From Umbilicaria muhlenbergii (Eukaryota > Ascomycota > Lecanoromycetes > Umbilicariales > Umbilicariaceae): a stretch of DNA of 64,000 nucleotides. Under the pieces are notes generated by a model that saw only the letters and a list, made by a program, of their open reading frames with translations, did not search any database and was not told the DNA's origin. Position 1 is the stretch's first letter. Each line of letters opens with the position of its first letter. This document shows positions 56,317 through 64,000 of this stretch, piece after piece. The stretch spans positions 340,364 to 404,363 of the forward strand of contig KK106984.1 of NCBI GenBank assembly GCA_000611775.1, read 5' to 3'. Position numbers and translations under genes: made by a program.

Positions 56317-58153
56317 ATTGTGGATTTTCAATCACCACCATACTGCGTGGCGTTTTTCGCATGAGTTGGCCTTTTTTCTGTTTAAAAGTTGCGACGAGAC
56401 AGGCAGGCTGGCGCCGAAGTTCAACATGTTGGGGAGCCTTTGTTCGTACGACATGGAAGGTATGGATTTTGGGGATGATGTGTAGCGTACAAAGGCGTAC
56501 TCGTAGAATTCCAATGCCAGTCCCAAAGGACCGGGCATGTAAGGATGGCAATGCGCCCTGTCGGCCTCGCCGCTCTGCTACCTACAGTGTTCATTCGCAT
56601 GTGACTGCTACTGGGATTTTAGACATGCAGTGGCCCGAGTATCTAGCGATCTCGATCTAGCAAGTCGGCAGACCCAGATCGCTGTCAGCCTTGCTCCCTG
56701 CCTAGAGTAATGTATAATCCCATGCTCGAATCTCGGTCACACCACATTGCTACAACTACAAGTACCGCATTTCACCATCTCGATATCCTTTTACGAGATG
56801 GCAACACGCTTTTCACTTTTAGGTTCTCGCCTCGCGCGTAGGTTCAGACAAGCTCGCCACTTGGCGATTTCTCAGCGATGCTTGAAGGGAACGCTTGACA
56901 TCATCCTCGTCATTGACAGTTCTAGAATGATGTCGCGGGTGGAGAAAAAGAAAGGACCGGATCTTGGAATCTGGGTTAAAAGCCGGACCCTATTCTTCTA
57001 GGAGGGGAATAATTGGTGTTAGACGATGGTATCATCGAGGACCTTGCAGCGACAGACTACGGTAGGGCAGAGGGAATCCAGTGGTTTTGGGACCAACGAG
57101 GACAGTGGTTGAAGCCGAAATGCCGAAGACGCATGATTGACGCGCATTAATATTTGCTCAGCAGTTGGCGTCACCTCGCACATGGTCTCGGAGGGAGCGG
57201 GGTGGTATTTCCTCCCTTGTACAATCCCAAGGTCACTACCGTTGCGAACTGGCTGCGGATAAGATGGATGATTGGCCATGATGCCACGAGATTGCGTGCT
57301 TTGCAATTGGACTGGGGCCTAGGAAGCATTCGGATTTAGGTAGGTACATGTAAGAAGAGTCAGGTAAGATGACGGGATGATGTACTCTGACACCCGTCAT
57401 GTTTCCCCACGAGAAAAGGCTCGCATCGATGCCCCGGGTGACGGAAAAGCTGAGGTGGCTTGAACGACCCTGCTTTACCTAATCCGACCCGAATTCGAAT
57501 TTAATGGCGCATGAAAGGCTTGCGAAAAGCATGAGTGGCTTGCACTTTGGTAGTCCACTTTAGCTTAGCAGTGCTTGTCCACTTCGGCATCATTTCAACA
57601 TCGCGGTGGAGTGCGGCGCAACTCCTAGCACGGGAGCACCCAATCATGCCACTGCCCCTCTCCCGTTTGCCCACTAAGGTAACATCCACTGCCGTTGGAT
57701 GGGGGCCCATGGATCATGGCGCCGGCTCTCTTCTCGACTTAGCCTTGCATAAGCCGTGGCAGTGAATGAGGCCGCAGGGACTGGAAGGAGTGCCAGCCCC
57801 CGCCAGATCTGCAAGCCTGAAAAGCAGCATGCATCCCCCGACTTCTGGCCCAGCTTATCTTCCCAACCGCAACCCCAGATTGTTCTCATCCCTCGTCCAC
57901 CACCTTCTTGTTAGGCTACTCTTCCCACAAGCAACTTGCAGCAACAACCAACAACTCAGCTGCCAGCGACTCGAAAGAATCGCTATTGCTGCTACTACTC
58001 ATCGTCAGCCCGTCTCCGAGCGACTAGTCCTCGAATTCGTGCTCTGGAACGACTCCAGTACCTCTTCCAATCCTAGTGGTTAATGTTACAGGTCGTTAAC
58101 GGACGCAAACCTTTCTACTACACCCCACTGCTCCAGTCCATCCGGAGCATCAA
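56317..58153. other. Intergenic; no gene seen
   Basis: About 1.8 kb lies between the T-protein gene and the transporter. Open frames (for example 56747-57001) are short and unrecognised. The last several hundred bases should be the transporter's promoter and leader; the CT-rich stretch at 57900-58140 fits a fungal leader. Confidence 0.45.
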
Positions 58154-60089
58154 ATGGCGTTAGGCTTCGGGCAGAAGACGGCCCCCGTGGTCGAAATTCC
58201 AACTACTTCGGACAATACTGGCGTGCGCGACCCCATGAGGCGTGATCCGGCAGTCGAGACAGGCGTCTACGGATACGATGTCGAGAAAACAGGGCCCAAG
58301 GAGCGCAAGATGAGTAGGATCGCGGGGCCGGGCTCGGATACCGATTCTGCCATCAGTGTGGGGAAGCAAATCGAACTCGAGGCGACCAGCTCGATCAAGT
58401 ACCGCACTTGCTCATGGCCAAAGGTGAATAGCAGATTTCGTTTTGTTCGTTTCCTGTGACTGGCAATTCGGTGAGCTCTCTGGACGTGAATATCAGGCGA
58501 GGAACTTATGATGAGCATACACTGCTGTTGTCACACTTTCTATCTGCTTGTTTCGTGAGCGTCCTCCTATAGCCCACGCGCTGACACATCCTGGGCGAGC
58601 AGACTGCGGCGCTGCTCTTCGCTGAGTACATTTGCCTGGCCATCATGTCGTTCCCATACTCATACTCGGTCTTGGGTCTGGTCCCCGGTCTCATCATGAC
58701 AGTCGTCGTCGCAGGTTTCGTCCTGTACACATCTTTGATCGTTTGGTGCGTACACTGGTTTCCTCGATTCTGTGGTAAGCGCTGACAGATAAAAGGGAAT
58801 TCTGCCTGCGTCATCCCGAGGTCCGCGACGTGTGCGATCTTGGTCAAATGCTGTTTTACGGCTGGCGTTGGGTTTGGTACGTGACGGCGGCAATGTTCTT
58901 GTTGAACAACACCTTCATTCAGGTATGGTGTCTCGATCTCCCCTTAAATGCTGTAAATTAACTCGGGATAGGGTCTCCACGTCTTGACCGGCGCCAAATA
59001 TCTCAACACGATGACCAACCACAGCATGTGCACCGTTGGCTTCGCCGCCATCTTCGCTGTCATTTCCTTCGTATGCTCGCTTCCCAGAACATTCAACACG
59101 CTCTCTAAGCTGGCAACTCTCTCTGCCTTCTTCACATTCGTTTCCGTCCTCCTCGCCGCGATCTTCGCCGGCATCGAACCCCACCCGGCAAATTATAACC
59201 CCAGCCCCAACCACATGACCCCAGACGGCACCAAGCTCGGCGGAGCGCCTATCGTTTTGGTCATTCCAACTTCCGGCACCACATTCGTTAGCGGGCTCAA
59301 CGCCTTCCTCAACATCAGCTACACGTTCATTGGCCAAATCACCATCCCTAGCTTCATCGCCGAAATGCGCAATCCCGCCGATTTCCCCAAGGCGCTTTGG
59401 GTCGTCACCATTGCCGAAGTCATCGTCTTCAGCTTGGTCGGCGCCATCGTGTACGTTTATTGTGGCACTCAGTACATCAGTTACAACCCCGCTCCGGCCT
59501 TTGGATCCTTGGGTAATGAGGTCTATAAGAAAGTCTCGTTCTCGTTTATGATCCCCACGCTCATTTTCCTTGGAGTTCTCTACGCCTCTGTATCTGCGCG
59601 CTTCGTCTTCTTCCGCCTCTTCGAGGGCACGCGTCACAAGGGCAACCACACGATCGTTGGATGGGCATCGTGGGCGGCTATCCTGGCCATCACGTGGGTC
59701 CTGGCCTTCATCATCGCGGAGGTGATTCCCTTCTTCTCCGACTTGCTGAGTCTGATGAGTTCGCTATTCGACTCCTTCTTCGGCTTTATCTTCTGGGGCG
59801 TCGCATATCTTCGCATGCGGCAGGCGGACTATGGACCCGGGTGGGTGACGAGGAGGGGGATTAGGGGCATTTGGGGGTTTTCGCTCAATGTGTTCATCAT
59901 TATCTTTGGGGTCTTCATGTTGGGGGCTGGGACCTATGTAAGTTTTGACTGACGTCTATCTGACGTCGGACTGACGTATGCGGTTCGATGCTAATAATAT
60001 TGCTGCAGGCTTCCGTCGATAGTATCATTCTCGGCTATCAAGCTGGTACCGTGGGAGGCATCTTTACGTGCAAGAATAATGCGCTATGA
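58154..60089 (+). CDS. AAAP-family amino acid transporter
   Basis: Exons 58154-58423, 58603-58745, 58796-58922, 58972-59937 and 60009-60089 encode 528 residues. A roughly 90-residue cytosolic N-terminus is followed by about eleven membrane helices of the amino-acid/auxin permease (Aa_trans) type. Landmarks are FAEYICLAIMSFPYSYSVLG, VCDLGQMLFYGW, HVLTGAKYLNTMTNHSMCTV, NAFLNISYTFIGQITIPSF, IAEMRNPADFPKALW and YCGTQYISYNPAP. It should import neutral amino acids across the plasma or vacuolar membrane with protons; substrate specificity cannot be read off. The four GT/AG introns are 179, 50, 49 and 71 nt. The final short exon ends GGIFTCKNNAL. Confidence 0.9.
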
Positions 60090-60555
60090 TCTCGCATGTC
60101 GGATTGCAGTGGGGTTTGGGTGGAGGAGGGAAACGGTCAAGGCGGGACGGGACGGTTTTGGGGTGGCGGTCAAGGGCGGGTTGGGCTCGGAGGTTGGATT
60201 GTCGCTTGGGAGGTTGATGTCGGTACATTTGTGATGGGTCGGCGGTAGCTTGATTATCAAGTACATAGCACCAAATGGTATTCTTGTTCTCGAAGAGATT
60301 GGATTCTTATAAGAGGTCGACTTGAACGACTCGGCAATGTCATCAAGTGTTGCACAAATGGTTCACTCACGTACAATGAGCCTAGCACTGCTTGTATTCG
60401 ACACTATTCAGAAATCATCGAGCACATGATACCTTACAGCAGCACGCCCGTATGCAGATTCCAAACATAAATCAAACAGAACCACAACAGCAGCACATGC
60501 TCAAACCCAACTCCCTACCCCTATCGCATCCCAACCCTTCTCCCCCTCACACCCT
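60090..60555. other. Convergent intergenic region
   Basis: This is the 3' flank of the transporter (plus) and of the unknown gene that follows (minus). No terminator signal or repeat can be supported. Confidence 0.4.
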
Positions 60556-61824
60556 TCACGCCCTACCCGGATCCTCCATCAACCCCTTCAGCTCCCCCAT
60601 AGTCCTCTCATAAAACCCCACCAAATTCCTCACGACCCCTTCCTTCCCCCTCTCCTTCGCCAGCACAGCCGCATGTCGAAACTCCGCCTCCGCACCCTCC
60701 AACCCCGCCAACATCCCCTCATAAAGCAACTCCACCCCCCCCTCCCCATCCGTATCCTCGCCCTCCCCCCCAGTTCCCCCGGCTTTCGTTTTATTCGGAA
60801 ACCTCCCCCGCCCAAACCCGCTCCTCCCTCTCTCTCGCCGCGCAAACACGCCTTCCAGTTCGTCCCTATACTCACTATCCTCCAACCCCAACGCCGTCCA
60901 GTACTCCAGCACCCAACTCGCCGCCTCCATACGCACGATATGCGAGAATTCGCGCGTGGCCGCATCCTCCGCGGCGGACGCATCCTCCCCGCCGTACGGG
61001 TCCTCGTCCTCGGCACAAATGAGCCTCACAAGCTGGTGCGGACTGCCCTTGAAACTCACGCCGTCGAGCGCGGGGCCGGCGAACCACGGATCGCCGAGCG
61101 GGTGGTGCCCGGCGCGGCTGACGAAGGGTTTGATGACGATCAGATGCTGCAGGAAGTCGTAGGCGGAGACCCAGCCGGTCGTCTCGCCCGCGCGGGTCGA
61201 TTGGCACGAGTCGAGCATGTCGAGGAGGAGCATGACGGGGCGGACGGGGCGGGAGCGGGCCTGGTCGGAGAGGATGCGCAGGACGGATTCTTTGGCCGCG
61301 CGCGAGGGCAATCGCAGGATGTAGTTGAGGACCCAGGAGTCTTCGTCGCCGATTTGGTGGCGGAGTTCGGAGAGGACGGCGGCGTCGGACCAGAGGGGGG
61401 TTTCGTCCGTGGGGTGGTCGGTGCTGGCTTGTCCCGCTTGGCTGGGCGCCGCTTCCGCGCCGAACCCGAACTCGGCCCTTGCGGCCTCGATCAGCTTCTT
61501 CTGTTCCTCGAGGACGCTGGAGTCTTCGACTTCGGCGTCGTCGGCTTCGGCCCATTGCTTGAATAGGTCCTTGTGCGCTTGGCTGGCCTGGTCGACGTCC
61601 GCGTATACGAGTCTGGAATACCCGCATGGCGCGAATTGGTAGCGGTTTCTGTACCAATGGTCCGCGTAGTGCTGGAAGTTGGCGTAGTGGACGTGCGGGC
61701 GTCGGTCGTGCATGCGGAGCTCCCGTTGGACAGGTGCCGCCCGGTGGGAGACGAGGGCGTAGTCTTGAGTACGGCGCTTCCAGGTGCTTGTGGGGAGAAA
61801 CCAGTCTGCTGTTGAGGACGACAT
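60556..61824 (-). CDS. Conserved-looking unknown protein, 422 residues, single exon
   Basis: The open frame from ATG 61824 is uninterrupted and strongly biased to C and G in third positions, as in real genes here. The product starts MSSSTADWFLPTS and has a charged, Trp-rich N-terminal part (HYADHWYRNRYQF). The middle is helical and Leu-rich with LNYILRLPSRAAKESVLRIL and RPVMLLLDMLDSC, and an acidic part (EDEDPYGGEDASAAED) follows. A Gly/Arg/Lys-rich linker (RRERGRSGFGRGRFP) leads into a helical end (GFYERTMGELKGLME). There is no signal peptide or membrane helix. I recognise no family and assign no function. Confidence 0.7.
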   Translation of the reverse strand: MSSSTADWFLPTSTWKRRTQDYALVSHRAAPVQRELRMHDRRPHVHYANFQHYADHWYRNRYQFAPCGYSRLVYADVDQASQAHKDLFKQWAEADDAEVEDSSVLEEQKKLIEAARAEFGFGAEAAPSQAGQASTDHPTDETPLWSDAAVLSELRHQIGDEDSWVLNYILRLPSRAAKESVLRILSDQARSRPVRPVMLLLDMLDSCQSTRAGETTGWVSAYDFLQHLIVIKPFVSRAGHHPLGDPWFAGPALDGVSFKGSPHQLVRLICAEDEDPYGGEDASAAEDAATREFSHIVRMEAASWVLEYWTALGLEDSEYRDELEGVFARRERGRSGFGRGRFPNKTKAGGTGGEGEDTDGEGGVELLYEGMLAGLEGAEAEFRHAAVLAKERGKEGVVRNLVGFYERTMGELKGLMEDPGRA

Positions 61825-64000
61825 TTTTTGAGCTTGGTATGAGAAATTTTGTCTGTGTAGATGTTGGTGCTATTGCGTTTGGTGGTGATGTTTAAGGAAG
61901 GTAAGTTGCCTGGAGCGGATTGTCGATATATAAGGACTTTAGTATCTAGTCATATTGTTGGTGAACGTGTAGGTATGACTAGAGCTGTCATGGTGAAATG
62001 CTATGACACATACTGCGCAGGTCAAGGATGCTTCACTTTCAAGGTTGATACATACCTACATTTAGTGAATTAGAGAGAGGACACCACCTGCTGCAGTGTC
62101 TCTTCCCACGGTGCTGCTCTTCCCCGTGGATGGTAACTTTTTCTCTTCCAGGGCGCTATTTGGCTCCCTAAACTCCTTTTCTTTTCAACTTCTTTGGTCA
62201 TCGGTCTGCTATACAGCAGCTTATACCACGTTCATGGCCTCTGCCGAGTCAGGCATAGAAACCGGGAAGCATAAACCGAGAACTGAACCAGTCAGTTGGG
62301 TCGTTCTTAGCTGCAACGTAGACAGGTATGATGCATAGCATCAATGCGGAACTCACGGAACATTTGTTGTGTGTGAGACTGCGTGAAGTGAAGTGGTCGA
62401 TTACACCATTGCATTTAAGGCACGCCATCAAGATTATACGGCAGCCCTTGAGGGGACTGCGGGACCCTCTCTAGGAGTCAGCAAACAATGTGCAAAGCAT
62501 CCATATGTGCAAATGTTGGAAGACATTAAGGGCTCTGAGATCTGTACTCGTAGAATTGTTGAGTACCACTTTCTTGTCGGTTTGCTCCTGCGGGTTCCCG
62601 TGGTCACTCCTTTTCAGAGCTTCGAAGAACCAGAGACCAACAGCAAGGGCAGCAAGTATTGAGAGGAAATCGAAAGCTATGCCGTTGAGGTATGGCACGT
62701 ACACATCAAACTTCCGACAGAAGCATTGGTGACATCTGCACCTACCCGTACATCTCTTTATCCACATTTCAGCCACTGGGAGCAACGCCTCATGGCACAT
62801 GAGTGGTTAGCTCTCCAATCACGAAAATGCTGGGCACCTTATCGAAGCAGACACAGCACCTGAGCCGTCCTCGGCAGGGATTCGACGAAAATGCACACCA
62901 TCCATTCTGTTCCAAAAGTCCTGTGCGTTGCGGCAACGCCTCATATTGCTTTTGTTTGCTCAAGCGAATATCACACAATGCTGGCGATATCACAAGCAGT
63001 AGGTCTTCACATACGACTGCTAAGCGATGCCTGTTAAGATAGTTAAGATATAGGATGCGCAGACCATCTGCACGATGACAGATAGGCTTTTCCAGCTGGC
63101 TATCCTCCTAAGGGACCTGCAAATGTCCCGAGGTCGAAGACTGGGTGCATTTGGGGTGACGGCATTCCGGTCGTGGGGTTTACTTGAAGCCTATCATCAA
63201 GAGCCGTGGTTCGAGCATTGGTCGTCCAACCGGCTTCATGCGACGTCAAACAAGGCCCGAAGAATAGCCTTGTCCAGCTGTAGGTAGATGCATCCTCCAG
63301 CGATAGAGTCCATATATGCTAGCGAATGGTCGATGGCGGTGGGTCCGCTGTTCAGAACCGCACAATTGGGATCGAGTCTGGCCCGTCCCCAGGCTTGGAA
63401 GCGAACTAATCCCCGCCTGTCTATTGCGTACGAGTTCCCATTTCTACTCCTCCAGAAGGCAGTCGTCGTCTTCCTCCTCCTGACATCACCACCACCGTTC
63501 GCTCTTGTCCCAATTGCCACTGTTCTATACAACCCGTTCGCACACTGGCACTCCGCTTGTCTCCGCATCTGCAAGGTTTCGGCGGAAGCAGGCTACTCCG
63601 CATCGCCCCGTACACGTCCACTATACTTCCAACATAGTTCCACGTAGTGGGTCGAGACCGTAATTTGCAGGTCCCGACTTCCAATATACGGAGTACCTTC
63701 TCTTGGACGTGCCCCACTGAAGCGCAACAACGCCGGTTTGTACGACTACAACAATCAACAGTTGCGGATTCTCGAATCCATAGCACCAAGCGACCATGGA
63801 TCTGTAACTGTGCCGCCAACAACCGTTTCATAACCACTGCGAATCAGCGTCCGGCCTCAATTGGCTTACTACGCTTACGAATTCGCTCTCGGACTCGACG
63901 AAGTTATTCTGCGAGCGTGCCTGTACAGCGACTATTCCACAGTCCATCGTCAGCTTCACCGGACATCAATTGAGAGCTCAGTTGGCAGGGAGTCTTGATG
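61825..64000. other. No gene seen to the window end
   Basis: The first part is the upstream region of the unknown gene. Beyond about 62,000 the open frames are short, overlap on both strands and carry no recognisable motif; the frame at 62471-62800 (minus) has one hydrophobic segment but no family match. No repeat, RNA gene or element end was identified. The region may hold the upstream part of a gene outside the window. Confidence 0.4.

Overview
The window looks like nuclear DNA of a filamentous ascomycete (Pezizomycotina). The genes carry 49-125 nt introns with GT/AG ends (one of 326 nt). They include typical fungal families: a PTH11/rhodopsin-like membrane protein, a GPI-anchored Cys-rich wall protein, a fungal complex I ESSS subunit, a PMC1-type Ca2+ pump, a DUF2236 oxygenase relic and Mak21. 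Species cannot be named from this alone. There is one assembly gap (N at 12649-12944).

The window has two parts. Positions 1 to about 21,000 are a transposon-rich accessory zone. Positions 1-3850 are a CpG-depleted relic of a Ty3/gypsy-type retrotransposon on the minus strand. Next comes a decayed Mutator-like (FAR1/MULE) DNA transposon (about 4200-6940) that carries inside it a second terminal-inverted-repeat element (4486-5338) with telomere-like arrays and 63-bp tandem repeats. A rhodopsin-like gene (7627-9021, minus) sits beyond it, followed by a decayed mobile-element-like stretch (9.8-12.5 kb). Then come two copies of a small TA-flanked element with C/G homopolymers (12598-13002 and 18956-19416), two solo LTRs with perfect 5-bp duplications (13105-13345 and 16905-17172), a fold-back element (13385-13724) and a tRNA-like sequence. 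Among these lie a broken bifunctional-type diterpene cyclase (14516-16860, minus) and an apparently intact four-exon aldo-keto reductase (17515-18752).

From about 21,500 onward the window is ordinary gene-rich core: GPI protein, mitochondrial prolyl-tRNA synthetase, a small Cys-rich conserved protein with an odd in-frame TGA, a frameshifted DUF2236 relic, complex I ESSS, a membrane-anchored wall/sensor-like protein, Ca2+-ATPase, aspartic protease, hotdog thioesterase, V-ATPase subunit C, Mak21/Noc1, APS kinase, an unknown basic Ser-rich protein, glycine-cleavage T protein, an AAAP amino-acid transporter and one more unknown protein. These are housekeeping functions (mitochondrial translation and respiration, one-carbon metabolism, sulfate assimilation, ribosome assembly, vacuolar acidification and Ca2+ storage) with no obvious shared pathway.

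No clearly new gene system was found. The most unusual items are the CpG-erased block with a sharp edge, the nested element in the MULE, and abrupt switches of strand composition inside several genes. All calls come from reading the sequence and predicted splice sites; none has been checked by database search.
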